Shown here: positions 25,209 to 34,444 of the stretch, in pieces
Numbering within the stretch: position 1 is the first letter of the stretch
Layout of the letters: the number at the start of each line of letters is the position of its first letter
Source: Neptunomonas qingdaonensis
GTDB taxonomy: Bacteria > Pseudomonadota > Gammaproteobacteria > Pseudomonadales > Balneatricaceae
DNA: 64,000 nt
Assembly (NCBI RefSeq): GCF_900113275.1
Contig: NZ_FOOU01000016.1
Location: 1 to 64,000 of the forward strand
Reading direction: 5' to 3'
Made by a program: the position numbers and the translations under genes
Notes under the pieces: model-generated
What the model saw: only the letters and a program-made list of their open reading frames with translations
Databases searched by the model: none
What the model was told of the DNA's origin: nothing

Positions 25209-25869
25209 TTCTATTGCTGAAAAGTTTAATGCACTGGAAAAGCGTGAACGCTTGCTGATTGCGGTGACCTGTACTGTTTTGATAATAGCAGTGTTTTTTA
25301 TGGCCGTGATTGAGCCTTTGATGAAAAAGTCTTCAAGGTTTAATGCTCAAATTGAGCAGAATGTGCGTATGGTGAACACCCGGCAGACGGAAATAGATGC
25401 ATTTACCCGCGCCTTAAATGTTGATCCCTCCGCTGCAGTTCGGGCCAAGATTGCTGAGCTGGAAAAAACAGATAAACAAGTGACCAGCATCCTGCAAAGA
25501 CGTTCTATAAATTTGATGGATCCTGGTCAAATGGGGCAGGTGTTAGAAACGGTTTTAAGAGATAAGCCGGGTATTGTGTTGCAGCGACTGTCTTCTTTGC
25601 CAGTAAAGCCTTTACGCTTGTCACCTGATGTTGAGACAGAATCAGATGCAAAACCATCTATAGTGAATGCCCCCGTCTATTCGCACGGATTTGAAGTGGA
25701 GCTACGTGGGGGATACGAGGATATTTATGATTACTTGCGTCATCTGGAGGGGCTTTCCTCATCATTTTTTTGGGATTCGCTGGAGTATAAAGTGTCCAAG
25801 TACCCTGATTCTGAAGTAACCTTACGCGTTCATACGCTGAGTGCTGTGGAGGGCTGGATAGGTGGTTAG
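25201..25869 (+). CDS. mshJ: MSHA biogenesis protein MshJ (PilO-like)
   Basis: A 222-residue bitopic protein. A short cytoplasmic segment (NALEKRERLLIAVT) leads into a transmembrane helix (about 18-38), a coiled coil with EIDAFTRALN, and a periplasmic ferredoxin-like domain with VELRGGYEDIYDYLRHLEGL. This arrangement is that of PilO/GspM proteins that pair with PilN in the pilus assembly platform. It overlaps its neighbours by eight bases on each side. Confidence 0.85.
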   Translation: MINSIAEKFNALEKRERLLIAVTCTVLIIAVFFMAVIEPLMKKSSRFNAQIEQNVRMVNTRQTEIDAFTRALNVDPSAAVRAKIAELEKTDKQVTSILQRRSINLMDPGQMGQVLETVLRDKPGIVLQRLSSLPVKPLRLSPDVETESDAKPSIVNAPVYSHGFEVELRGGYEDIYDYLRHLEGLSSSFFWDSLEYKVSKYPDSEVTLRVHTLSAVEGWIGG

Positions 25870-26203
25870 AATATGGAGAGCTAAGATAATCGGTTTTTTG
25901 ATGCTGTGCTGTTCGGTACCAGTGTGGGCTGATCCTGTGCTTAAGGATCCGACACAACCCTATCGTATACAGGTTGGAGAATCTGTGGCCGTCGTAGAAA
26001 AAAAGGACTTTGAAGTGACCTCTATACTAAAAAGAAAACATGTTGCCTGGGCTATTGTAAATGGCATTAAAGCCAATGTCGGGGATCGTGTCGGTGGCGC
26101 AAAAGTATTGCAGATTACCTATGACAAAGTGTTACTTGATATGGGCGATAGCCGGCGCTGGGTACTTCTTTCAAACAATTCTGGGCTGAAGATAAGCCGG
26201 TAA
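25862..26203 (+). CDS. mshK: MSHA biogenesis protein MshK
   Basis: A 113-residue exported protein, equivalent in position and form to PilP-type partners of the secretin. A signal peptide (about 1-23, ending VWA) is followed by DPVLKDPTQPY, the DPTxP motif common to MshK proteins, and a small beta domain (AWAIVNGIKANVGDRVGGAKV) resembling the GspC/PilP homology region. The start is GTG within the eight-base overlap with mshJ; no in-frame ATG lies nearby. Confidence 0.82.
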   Translation: MVRIWRAKIIGFLMLCCSVPVWADPVLKDPTQPYRIQVGESVAVVEKKDFEVTSILKRKHVAWAIVNGIKANVGDRVGGAKVLQITYDKVLLDMGDSRRWVLLSNNSGLKISR

Positions 26204-26220
26204 CATTATAAGGTTTGCTC

Positions 26221-27855
26221 ATGAAGCATATACAAAGACATCTGATTTTAATTATTGCAGGGTTATTAGCAGGATGTCAGACCGTTGGACATGTGACCGA
26301 AGAACCGCCGCAGCAGGAGTCAGAAAAAATCCTTCAGGCGGCATTATCAGATACTGCTAACCGAACACAAGCGGTTGCCGGGTTGCCGGTACTACCCTCA
26401 TTAGCGCCACTACGCTTGGATGATTTGGCTCAGGTGCAGGAAGAGCGCTTTGATGTTTCCGCAAGCCAGTTATCAGCCCGCACTTTTTTTATGGGCTTAG
26501 TGGAAGGTTCGCCCTACAACATGATTGTCCATGAAGGGATTGAAGGTAACATTTCGCTTCAATTGAAAGATGTAACCGTTGCTGAAGTAATGAAAGCTGT
26601 ACGTGAGGTATACGGTTATGAGTATAAACGTAGCGGCAATTTATATCAGGTGCTTCCGGCAAACCTTGAAACGCTGATTTACCAAGTCAACTATCTGGAT
26701 GTTCAACGTGAAGGGCAATCGCAGACGTCGGTTAGCGCAGGTTCAGTTAGCCAGGCGGGGTCGAGTGATAATTCGTCAAGTGACAGCAGTTCTTCCGGTA
26801 ATAGTTCTTCCAATAATAGTGCTGCCAGTAATTCGGGGCAGGGAGTGTTGGTTGGCACGCACATCAGCACGCGCAGTAAGACAGATTTCTGGGGCGGTTT
26901 GCAGGCGACCTTATCGACTATCATCGGTACTGACAAAGGCCAGCGTGTGGTGGTAACGCCACAGGCGGGTGTCGTCGTGGTAAGAGCGTTTCCAAGTGAA
27001 CAGCAGACTGTTCGTGAATATCTGGAGAAAGCTGAATTAATACTAGGGCGTCAGGTGGTTATCGAAGCAAAAATCCTGGAGGTGAATCTGAATAATGGCT
27101 TCCAGGCAGGGATCGACTGGAGTGCAGTTGGAAGAATAAATGCGAAAAATTCGGGAGTGTATGGGGTTAGTTCCGAATCGATCACGAACTTTAACGGGCT
27201 AGGTGGCGTATTTAGTGCAGCGTTAGATCTGAACGATTTTACGGCGCTGATTGAACTGTTGGGTACGCAGGGTAATGTGCAGGTTTTGTCGAGCCCGCGT
27301 GTTTCTACCATGAATAATCAGAAGGCGGTGATTAAAGTAGGCACCGATGAGTTTTATGTCACCGATATACAAAACACCACAACCACCGGCACAGCTACGA
27401 CCTCTACGCCTGATATTGAGCTAACGCCCTTCTTCTCTGGCATCGCTTTGGATGTCACGCCACAGATCAGCGCAGATAACGAAATTATCCTGCATATTCA
27501 CCCCTCAGTTAGCGAGGTCGAAGATCAGCAGAAATTGATCAGCGTGGGTAAAGATCAATTCAATATACCGCTCGCTTTAAGCTCCATTCGTGAATCAGAC
27601 AGCGTGGTCAAAGCCAGCAGTGGTCAGGTTATTGTGATTGGTGGGCTGATGACATCAGGCAGCAGCGATACTTTTGCTAAGACACCGGGGCTGGGTGATA
27701 TTCCGGCGGTGGGTAAGCTTTTTCAACAGCGCAGCCAAGGCTCGAATAAAAGTGAACTGGTCATTCTGTTAAGACCTGTTATTGCTAATGCGACCGGCTG
27801 GAAGCAAGAGCTGCAGCGTAGCCTTGAGGGGTTTCAGTCATTAAAGCAGCGCTAA
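26221..27855 (+). CDS. mshL: MSHA pilus secretin MshL (lipoprotein)
   Basis: A 544-residue outer-membrane secretin that forms the gated channel for the pilus. The N-terminus carries a lipobox (LLAGC, Cys19). An STN/N0 domain (about 75-145, FDVSASQLSARTFF) is followed by a Ser/Asn-rich linker (about 175-205), an N1-type domain, and the C-terminal secretin domain. That domain has VQVLSSPRVSTMNNQ and the signature VIGGLMTSGSSDTFAKTPGL-type stretch before ELVILLRPVI. I chose ATG 26221 because TAAGG stands seven bases upstream; a TTG two codons earlier is also open. It is the fifth gene of the operon. Confidence 0.93.
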   Translation: MKHIQRHLILIIAGLLAGCQTVGHVTEEPPQQESEKILQAALSDTANRTQAVAGLPVLPSLAPLRLDDLAQVQEERFDVSASQLSARTFFMGLVEGSPYNMIVHEGIEGNISLQLKDVTVAEVMKAVREVYGYEYKRSGNLYQVLPANLETLIYQVNYLDVQREGQSQTSVSAGSVSQAGSSDNSSSDSSSSGNSSSNNSAASNSGQGVLVGTHISTRSKTDFWGGLQATLSTIIGTDKGQRVVVTPQAGVVVVRAFPSEQQTVREYLEKAELILGRQVVIEAKILEVNLNNGFQAGIDWSAVGRINAKNSGVYGVSSESITNFNGLGGVFSAALDLNDFTALIELLGTQGNVQVLSSPRVSTMNNQKAVIKVGTDEFYVTDIQNTTTTGTATTSTPDIELTPFFSGIALDVTPQISADNEIILHIHPSVSEVEDQQKLISVGKDQFNIPLALSSIRESDSVVKASSGQVIVIGGLMTSGSSDTFAKTPGLGDIPAVGKLFQQRSQGSNKSELVILLRPVIANATGWKQELQRSLEGFQSLKQR

Positions 27856-27891
27856 GCAATGCTCAGCACAAAAGTGATGGATTAGATATCT

Positions 27892-28809
27892 ATGTATATT
27901 GATCACTTTGGCATGCGGGAGCTACCGTTTACATTAACGCCCAATACGCGATTTTTTCTGCAGTTGCCAACGCATCAGGAAGCCCTGAATCTGTTATTGG
28001 TAGCCTTGGGCGGTGGCGATGGCTTTATCAAAGTGGTGGGTGAAGTCGGCACAGGTAAAACCATGCTATGCCGCACCTTGCTGAATGCGTTGGACAAGGA
28101 ATCTTGCATTACTGCGTATATCCCTAATCCTTATTTGAGTCCTGAAGCGCTACGCCGAAATTTTGCATTGGAGATTGGCATTGAAAATGCCTTGGCGATA
28201 GCGGATTTTGAGCTGGTTAATCGCATTAACCAGAGATTAGTAGAGATAGCGAAAGACGGTTTGTACACGGTCTTGATTGTGGATGAAGCACAAGCGATGC
28301 CGGAAGAAACCATAGAAGCATTGCGATTGCTGACGAATCTTGAGACCGAATCAGAGAAGCTTTTTCAGGTTGTGCTTTTTGGTCAGCCTGAATTGGATCA
28401 GTTATTAAGTCGGCCATCGCTTCGACAGCTGTTACAACGTATTACCTTTAGTTGCCGATTAAATACTCTGCCGGTCGCGGCTGTCAGCCATTATCTTGAA
28501 CAACGTGCCAGCCGGGCAGGATATGCAGGGCTTTCTCTATTTTCGTCCGCTGCAGCAAAGTTGATAGCAAAAGCGTCTGGCGGCGTGCCGCGGTTGGTTA
28601 ATATCCTGGCACATAAGTCTTTGATGAGCGCCTATGGACGTGGCGACAGCACGATAAAAAAAGCACATGTTATCAAGGCGATAGAAGATACTGAGGGCGT
28701 CGATGTTCCGCTAATGAGTGGTATTGCCAAGCTTCTGCTGGGCTCCGTTATTATGACTAGCTCAGTATGCGGAATGCTTTACTGGGCGACCATGCGAGGG
28801 CTTATATGA
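27892..28809 (+). CDS. mshM: MSHA biogenesis protein MshM (ExeA-like AAA ATPase)
   Basis: A 305-residue ATPase of the ExeA/GspA class. The start MYIDHFGMRELPFTLTPNTRFF is typical, with Walker A GEVGTGKT (about 47-54) and Walker B VLIVDEAQ (about 124-131). A single hydrophobic helix at the extreme C-terminus (about 283-302) should anchor it in the inner membrane. In related systems such proteins help place the secretin through the cell wall. Its stop overlaps the next start (ATGA). Confidence 0.9.
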   Translation: MYIDHFGMRELPFTLTPNTRFFLQLPTHQEALNLLLVALGGGDGFIKVVGEVGTGKTMLCRTLLNALDKESCITAYIPNPYLSPEALRRNFALEIGIENALAIADFELVNRINQRLVEIAKDGLYTVLIVDEAQAMPEETIEALRLLTNLETESEKLFQVVLFGQPELDQLLSRPSLRQLLQRITFSCRLNTLPVAAVSHYLEQRASRAGYAGLSLFSSAAAKLIAKASGGVPRLVNILAHKSLMSAYGRGDSTIKKAHVIKAIEDTEGVDVPLMSGIAKLLLGSVIMTSSVCGMLYWATMRGLI

Positions 28810-30260
28810 GTCTGGTGAATGATATGTTGCGTGACCTGGATGAGCGCAAAAGGGAAGGCTCTACAGGCTATCGCGCGGTTGCCAAACGCGATAGTAATAC
28901 GGGTCATTGGATTTGGATTGCACTGCTTATTGCCTTAGTGACGATTGTTGGCTTTTTTGTCAGAGAATGGGGGGGAAAGATCAATGAGCGTAGCGACTTC
29001 TTATCCTGGCTTGATAAAGAACAGGTCCAAACAGCCAGTACTAGTCAGCCGCCTCTGCAGGAATCGCTTGCATTAATTGCTCAGCAGACAGACGTGCAAA
29101 AGGAAATAGCTGCACCTGAACCTGAGCCTGAACGTAAAGCTAAGCCTGAAATAACAGCTCCTGTTACTACCAATATCAGTGCCATAAACTGGACATCACA
29201 ATCAGATCTACGCGGCACCTTGACCTTCTGGCTGGATCAGGTGAAGCCTTTTGTGCTTTATAGCCGGTCAACCATGACATTGGATATTGCCATTGAGGAG
29301 TCGCTTTTGGCCGTTGGTCTACCGGACATCAGTGGCTCATTATTGGCGACAATTGACATCGTTCCTGAAGAGGGCAAGAGCCGCTTTAAACTTGTCGCAA
29401 GCGACCCTGTGGAGTTTTCTCCTAAACTAAAACAAAACCCGGCCCGTTTAGTTGTTGAGGTCAGCCGTCCTGCACCTGTGGTGTCAGCCGTTATACCCAC
29501 AAGATCAGCAGACAAAGAAACCACAGCCGTCTTAGCCGCCGCGAAAACAAGCCCCCCGGCACAGCCTACAGCTGCTCCCAGGGTTGCGGTATCGGAAGAT
29601 GCGACAGAGGTCTCTCACACGGCAGCTAATACGACAGATCAGAGGGCAGGTCAGGCAACAGGCCAGAAGGCAGGTCAGTGGAAGAAATCACTGAATACGC
29701 TGCCAACAGACAGTTCTGTTGTGCGAAGTGCCCGCCGCCTGCTCAGTCAGCAACGTACCGATGAAGCGCTGGACTTACTAAAAGACTATGTCAATAAAGC
29801 GCCTGCTTCGCTGCAGAGCCGTTACTTACTAGTACAACTTTATCTGGCAACCGAGCGTTATGCCCCCGCATCAGAAATATTACACACAGCACCCGACAAT
29901 CTATCGTGGGGGCTTTTGCAAGCGCGGGCTTTTCTGCAGCAAGGGCAAGCAAAGCACGCAATAGAGTTACTGGAGCAATATCCGGATGGGCAGAGTCGGC
30001 AGGATTATTTGGATCTGCTGGCATCGGGTTATCAGCAAGCAGGACAACATGCAGCAGCGGTTGCGCGTTATCTGAGTTTATTAACCCTGAACTCTCAGGA
30101 AGGTCGCTGGTGGATTAATCTGGGAGTCTCTCTGGAGCATCTCGGGCAGACAAGAAAAGCACTGGATGCTTATCGTTCAGCGTTACAGATTCCGGATTTG
30201 GAACAATCCTTAAAACAGTATGCGCAGTTGCAGTCGCAAAGATTGATGCAATCGCAATAA
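28806..30260 (+). CDS. mshN: MSHA biogenesis protein MshN (TPR protein)
   Basis: A 484-residue inner-membrane protein starting MSLVNDMLRDLDERK, the usual MshN N-terminus. This start overlaps the mshM stop as ATGA; earlier in-frame starts lie inside mshM. One transmembrane helix (about 36-54) is followed by a Pro/Glu-rich linker. Next comes a beta-rich segment (about 130-220) ending ARLVVEVSRP that resembles a peptidoglycan-binding AMIN domain, then an Ala/Gln/Thr-rich linker. The C-terminus holds three or four TPRs (about 310-480). The AMIN-like assignment is my inference. Confidence 0.85.
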   Translation: MSLVNDMLRDLDERKREGSTGYRAVAKRDSNTGHWIWIALLIALVTIVGFFVREWGGKINERSDFLSWLDKEQVQTASTSQPPLQESLALIAQQTDVQKEIAAPEPEPERKAKPEITAPVTTNISAINWTSQSDLRGTLTFWLDQVKPFVLYSRSTMTLDIAIEESLLAVGLPDISGSLLATIDIVPEEGKSRFKLVASDPVEFSPKLKQNPARLVVEVSRPAPVVSAVIPTRSADKETTAVLAAAKTSPPAQPTAAPRVAVSEDATEVSHTAANTTDQRAGQATGQKAGQWKKSLNTLPTDSSVVRSARRLLSQQRTDEALDLLKDYVNKAPASLQSRYLLVQLYLATERYAPASEILHTAPDNLSWGLLQARAFLQQGQAKHAIELLEQYPDGQSRQDYLDLLASGYQQAGQHAAAVARYLSLLTLNSQEGRWWINLGVSLEHLGQTRKALDAYRSALQIPDLEQSLKQYAQLQSQRLMQSQ

Positions 30261-30275
30261 GAAGGGTTAAGAGGC

Positions 30276-32048
30276 ATGGCATCACCAAAGATGAAAATCC
30301 GTATTGGCGACCTGATGGTTCAGAATGGTGTTATTTCTGAGCAGCAGTTGACCAGTGCACTGGCCCGGCAGAAGGAAACACGCCAGAAACTGGGGCGCTC
30401 TTTAGTCTCTCTTGGTTATGTCGATGAGCAGCAATTTTTAGAGTTTCTTGCGCAACAGTTGAGTGTGCCGCTGGTTGACCTGTCCCATTACAATTTTAAG
30501 CAGGAGGATGTGTTACGTCTTTCTGAAACCCATGCCCGACGCTTTCGTTCGATTGTATTAAAAGAAAACCCGGATCATTTTTTAGTGGGGATGTCGGATC
30601 CACTGGATATTTTTGCTTTTGATGAGTTGCAGCGCCTGTTGCCAAAAACCATCGAACTGGCCGTCGTTGCAGAGAGTCAATTGCTGCAAACATTGGATCT
30701 GATGTATCGCAGAACCAATGATATTGACTCGCTGGCAGATCAGCTCAGCGAAGATATTGTGGAAGATAGTTTCGATCTTTCGCGCTTAACGGCTACCGAT
30801 GAAACCGATGCACCGGTTGTGCGTTTGTTGAAGAGTATTTTTGAGGATGCTGTGCAAGTCGGTGCATCCGATATTCATATCGAACCTGACGAGCATGTTT
30901 TGCGGATTCGCCAGCGTGTTGATGGGGTATTGCATGAACATGTCATGAAAGAGACACGTATTGCCGCCGTATTGGTATTACGTTTGAAGTTGATGGCCGA
31001 GCTTAATATCTCTGAAAAACGTCTGCCTCAGGATGGACGATTTAATATTACGGTTAAAAATCATAACGTTGATGTGCGTATTTCGACGTTACCGATTCAG
31101 CATGGCGAATCAGTCGTTATGCGTCTGCTGGATCAGAGCGCCGGTCTGATTGATCTGAATAACGCCGGATTGCCGCCACGTATGCTCGCTAAGGTGCGAC
31201 GCATAATACATGAGCCACATGGTCTGCTGTTGGTTACGGGGCCTACGGGGAGTGGTAAAACCACCACCTTATACGGCGCATTAAATGAGTTAAATGATGC
31301 TTCGAAAAAGATTATCACTGTTGAGGATCCTGTGGAGTATCGTTTGTCTCGGGTGAATCAGGTTCAGGTGCATCCTCAGATAGGGCTGACGTTCTCAAAA
31401 GTATTGCGTTCCTGTTTGCGTCAGGACCCGGATATACTGTTAGTCGGTGAGATTCGCGATCTGGAAACCGCCGATATTGCTATGCGAGCGGCGATGACAG
31501 GGCATTTCGTATTGTCTACCTTACACACCAATGATGCTATCTCCAGTGCCATGCGCTTGGTTGATATTGGCGTGGAAGGTTATCTGGCAGGGACGGCGTT
31601 GCGTGGTATTCTCGCTCAGCGACTGGTGCGCCGAATTTGCGAAAATTGTAAAGAGCCCCATATACCGACGGCACAGGAACAGGTGTGGCTGGATATCAAA
31701 GGTGAAGAGGCGCAACTGCAGATCACTGAGCTAAAGCACGGAAAAGGATGCACATACTGTAATAATACAGGCTACAAGGGCCGCGTTGGTATCTTTGAAC
31801 TCCTTGAAATGAATGATGAGATGGCTGATGCGCTGCGGCGTAATGATAATTCTGCTTTCAGCCAGGCGGCCAGAAGCAGTGAAGGCTATCAACCCCTTGT
31901 TATGAGCGCATTAGCCATGGCAAGCCAAGGTATTACTTCTCTGCAGGAGGTGTTCCGGGTGACTGAGCAGATGGATGAGTCTGCTTATCTGGAAAGTGCT
32001 GAGACCCTATCACCGGCTCAACCCGACAGCCATCTGGAGCTGGAGTAA
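30276..32048 (+). CDS. mshE: MSHA pilus extension ATPase MshE
   Basis: A 590-residue GspE/PilB-family hexameric ATPase that powers pilus assembly. The N-terminal MshEN domain has two copies of the c-di-GMP-binding pattern: RIGDLMVQNG...LTSALARQ (about 9-32) and KLGRSLVSLG...FLEFLAQQ (about 38-61). The family is known to bind c-di-GMP there, so assembly is probably controlled by this messenger. The catalytic half shows Walker A GPTGSGKTTT (about 321-330), Asp box ITVEDPVEYR, Walker B ILLVGEIRD, His box STLHTND and a zinc-binding tetracysteine (CENC and CTYC, about 452-493). It is complete, 15 bases after mshN. Confidence 0.95.
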   Translation: MASPKMKIRIGDLMVQNGVISEQQLTSALARQKETRQKLGRSLVSLGYVDEQQFLEFLAQQLSVPLVDLSHYNFKQEDVLRLSETHARRFRSIVLKENPDHFLVGMSDPLDIFAFDELQRLLPKTIELAVVAESQLLQTLDLMYRRTNDIDSLADQLSEDIVEDSFDLSRLTATDETDAPVVRLLKSIFEDAVQVGASDIHIEPDEHVLRIRQRVDGVLHEHVMKETRIAAVLVLRLKLMAELNISEKRLPQDGRFNITVKNHNVDVRISTLPIQHGESVVMRLLDQSAGLIDLNNAGLPPRMLAKVRRIIHEPHGLLLVTGPTGSGKTTTLYGALNELNDASKKIITVEDPVEYRLSRVNQVQVHPQIGLTFSKVLRSCLRQDPDILLVGEIRDLETADIAMRAAMTGHFVLSTLHTNDAISSAMRLVDIGVEGYLAGTALRGILAQRLVRRICENCKEPHIPTAQEQVWLDIKGEEAQLQITELKHGKGCTYCNNTGYKGRVGIFELLEMNDEMADALRRNDNSAFSQAARSSEGYQPLVMSALAMASQGITSLQEVFRVTEQMDESAYLESAETLSPAQPDSHLELE

Positions 32049-32050
32049 TT

Positions 32051-33280
32051 ATGGCTGCGTTTCAGTACACAGGACGTCATGCGGATGGCTCAGCGGCGAC
32101 AGGGCGTGTTGAAGCGTTAAATAAAGCGGCAGTGGCTTCACAGCTTCTGGATCAGGGCATCACACCGGTTAAGGTCGAGCTGGCAACCCAGGACAAAGAA
32201 GACCTGAAGTCCAGAAAGCGCGGCCAGATTCGCCTTTTTGAAAAAGTATCTGTCGATGAAATGATCATGTTTAGCCGTCAGATGGCCAGTCTGACCCGCG
32301 CCGGTGTGCCTATTACCAATGGTATGCGTGGTTTGGCAAATACTATTCGAAACCCTTTGCTGCAAAGTTCTCTGAATAAGATCGCGGATGATCTTGAAAG
32401 GGGGAACTCGCTATCAACAACCTTGAGTAAACACCCTAAGCTATTCAATAACCTTTATGTCAGCATGATCCATGTGGGTGAGAATACCGGCCAGCTGGAT
32501 CAATCGTTTACCCAGATGGCCTCCTATCTTGATTTAGAACGCAAAACCGCGCGAAGTATCAAACAAGCTACCCGCTACCCTATGTTCGTGATTATTGCGA
32601 TCTCAATAGCATTAGGTGTGATCAATGTGTTTGTTATTCCGGCATTCAAATCAGTTTTTGATAGCTTTGGCGGAAATATGCCTTGGCAAACCCGGGTGTT
32701 AATCGCTATTTCAGATTTTACGGTTAACTGGTGGCACCTGATTATAGGGGTATTGATAGCACTGATTTTTCTCTTTGTAAGATGGCGAAAAACAGATGAG
32801 GGTCATCGTAAATGGGATCGGGTTAAATTACGTTTTCCGCTGGTAGGCGGGATCTTCTATCGTGCTATTTTAGGCCGTTTTGCACGTACATTCAGTGTGG
32901 TGCTTAAAGCAGGAATACCTATTGAACAAGGACTATTGATCGTCTCACGCGCCATGGGAAATGTGTATATCGGTGAAAAAGTAGCGGAGATGCGTAAAGG
33001 GATTGAGCGTGGAGAAGGGTTTAGCGCAACCGCGCACCGCAACGGTATGTTTAGTCCCTTGGTGATGCAGATGTTAGCAGTAGGGGAGGAAACAGGACGG
33101 GTAGATGAGATGCTGGAAGATGTCGCCAACTTTTATGAAGAGGAGGTTGAGTATGATCTGCAAAACCTATCCAGTGTCATTGAGCCTATATTGATTGTGG
33201 CTATTGGTATTATGGTATTGGTGCTGGCATTGGGCGTATTCCTTCCCTTGTGGGAATTAAGTACCACTATTAATGGTTAA
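32051..33280 (+). CDS. mshG: MSHA inner-membrane platform protein MshG (PilC/GspF family)
   Basis: A 409-residue polytopic protein with two GspF domains (about 70-195 and 275-400), each with the MxxxGExTGxLd-type motif: MIHVGENTGQLDQ and MLAVGEETGRVDE. Three hydrophobic segments (about 175-200, 215-240 and 378-400) cross the membrane. It is the platform on which MshE acts. It starts two bases after mshE and overlaps mshF by eight bases (ATGGTTAA). Confidence 0.94.
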   Translation: MAAFQYTGRHADGSAATGRVEALNKAAVASQLLDQGITPVKVELATQDKEDLKSRKRGQIRLFEKVSVDEMIMFSRQMASLTRAGVPITNGMRGLANTIRNPLLQSSLNKIADDLERGNSLSTTLSKHPKLFNNLYVSMIHVGENTGQLDQSFTQMASYLDLERKTARSIKQATRYPMFVIIAISIALGVINVFVIPAFKSVFDSFGGNMPWQTRVLIAISDFTVNWWHLIIGVLIALIFLFVRWRKTDEGHRKWDRVKLRFPLVGGIFYRAILGRFARTFSVVLKAGIPIEQGLLIVSRAMGNVYIGEKVAEMRKGIERGEGFSATAHRNGMFSPLVMQMLAVGEETGRVDEMLEDVANFYEEEVEYDLQNLSSVIEPILIVAIGIMVLVLALGVFLPLWELSTTING

Positions 33281-33794
33281 CATCAGGAAAGACAAAGGTT
33301 TTACCCTGCTTGAACTGGTTGTGAGTTTGCTGCTGATTTTGATTTTATACGGCGTGCTTTCGACGCGTTTGGGAAGTGTTGCCGAATCAGCAGAACGTGC
33401 TGCCATGTATGGCGTGCTAGGGCAAATTCAGCAGCAGATAAATTTACGCCTGGCCTCGTTTTACATTGAAGGATCTCCGCATAAAGCAAAAAATCTTCTA
33501 ACACAAAACCCTTTTAGCTGGATCTCTCCTACAGCGAAACACTATGGCGGTGAAATACAAGCCGGTGCTGATCAGACGCTGTTAGCAGGGCGTTGGTACT
33601 TTGATCAGGTTAGCCGGGAGCTGGTCTATCGGGTGCAACGCAATAATAATTTAAAAATTCAGGGTGATGACCAGCGAAATCTCAGATTTGTGCTTAAATT
33701 AAATGGTAATGCAGCCGATAACCAACAAAACAAGGCTGTTTATAGCATTAAGATTCAAGCGGTTAAACCGTTTGTTTGGGATATAGCAGCTTAA
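33273..33794 (+). CDS. mshF: Pilin-like protein MshF
   Basis: A 173-residue protein with a type IV prepilin leader: cleavage is expected after Gly9 in RKDKG/FTLLELVVSL, with the Glu at mature position 5. The globular part (ISPTAKHYGGEIQ, AGRWYFDQVSRELVYRVQ) is that of MshF. It is a probable minor component of the pilus or its assembly complex, translationally coupled to mshG. Confidence 0.85.
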   Translation: MVNIRKDKGFTLLELVVSLLLILILYGVLSTRLGSVAESAERAAMYGVLGQIQQQINLRLASFYIEGSPHKAKNLLTQNPFSWISPTAKHYGGEIQAGADQTLLAGRWYFDQVSRELVYRVQRNNNLKIQGDDQRNLRFVLKLNGNAADNQQNKAVYSIKIQAVKPFVWDIAA

Positions 33795-33864
33795 GAAGCC
33801 ATCCAGGCTAAAGCAATTTCGAGTAGTACGGCGATCATCGTCAAGTAGAGAACGGAGTGGTTAC

Positions 33865-34374
33865 ATGAAACGACAGGCTGGTTTTACAATTATCGAGTTG
33901 GTAGTAGTCATAGCACTACTGGGGATTTTAGCGGCGGTGGCATTGCCACGCTTTATTGATGTAACCACTGATGCGCATCGCGCCTCTGTCCAAGGCTCTG
34001 CCGGTGCCTTAGGTGCTGCAGTTGCTTTGGTTAAGGCCCAAGCCATTGTTAAAAATGTTGGAGCAGGTGATACCGTCGCTATTGATGGTACTAATATTAT
34101 CGTCAATGGCACTCGTTTTCCTGTCAGCACCAATGGGGCTGTTATTACCGGCGGAACAACGGCTGTACCGGCGCTATCGGCAGCGACTTGTGTTGCAACG
34201 TGGGATGCCGTGCTGCAAGCGAGCGCACCTTCCGTTGCAGCAGCAGCGGGGTCTGATTATCTGGCAACGGTGTCGGGAACAATTTGTACTTATGCCTATC
34301 AAAATAACCTGCCAACAGTGCGTACCATTGCGTATGATACAAACAATGGTGACGTAAGCACGACTAATCCTTAA
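33865..34374 (+). CDS. mshA: MSHA-type major pilin (MshA/MshB)
   Basis: A 169-residue prepilin: MKRQAG/FTIIELVVVIALLGILAAVALPRF has the cleavage Gly, mature Phe and Glu5. Two cysteines (in AATCVATW and SGTICTYAY) can form the C-terminal disulfide loop of type IVa pilins. V. cholerae has both mshB and mshA at this spot. Here there is only one, and the much better ribosome site (GGAG, 8 bases upstream) plus a 70-base leader suggest it is the major subunit. The gene is followed by an 11-bp repeat array. Confidence 0.82.
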   Translation: MKRQAGFTIIELVVVIALLGILAAVALPRFIDVTTDAHRASVQGSAGALGAAVALVKAQAIVKNVGAGDTVAIDGTNIIVNGTRFPVSTNGAVITGGTTAVPALSAATCVATWDAVLQASAPSVAAAAGSDYLATVSGTICTYAYQNNLPTVRTIAYDTNNGDVSTTNP

Positions 34375-34389
34375 TAATCATGCTGGCGT

Positions 34390-34444
34390 AGCTCTGATGC
34401 AGTCCTGAAACAGTCCTGATACAGCTCTGGTATAGTTCTGATAT
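34390..34444 (+). repeat. Five imperfect 11-bp tandem repeats before mshC
   Basis: Five consecutive 11-base units (34390-34400, 34401-34411, 34412-34422, 34423-34433, 34434-34444) share the pattern AGYYCTGRWRY: AGCTCTGATGC, AGTCCTGAAAC, AGTCCTGATAC, AGCTCTGGTAT and AGTTCTGATAT. They fill nearly the whole gap between the pilin stop and mshC, and the last unit runs into the mshC start codon. No Shine-Dalgarno sequence is visible in them. Confidence 0.9.
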
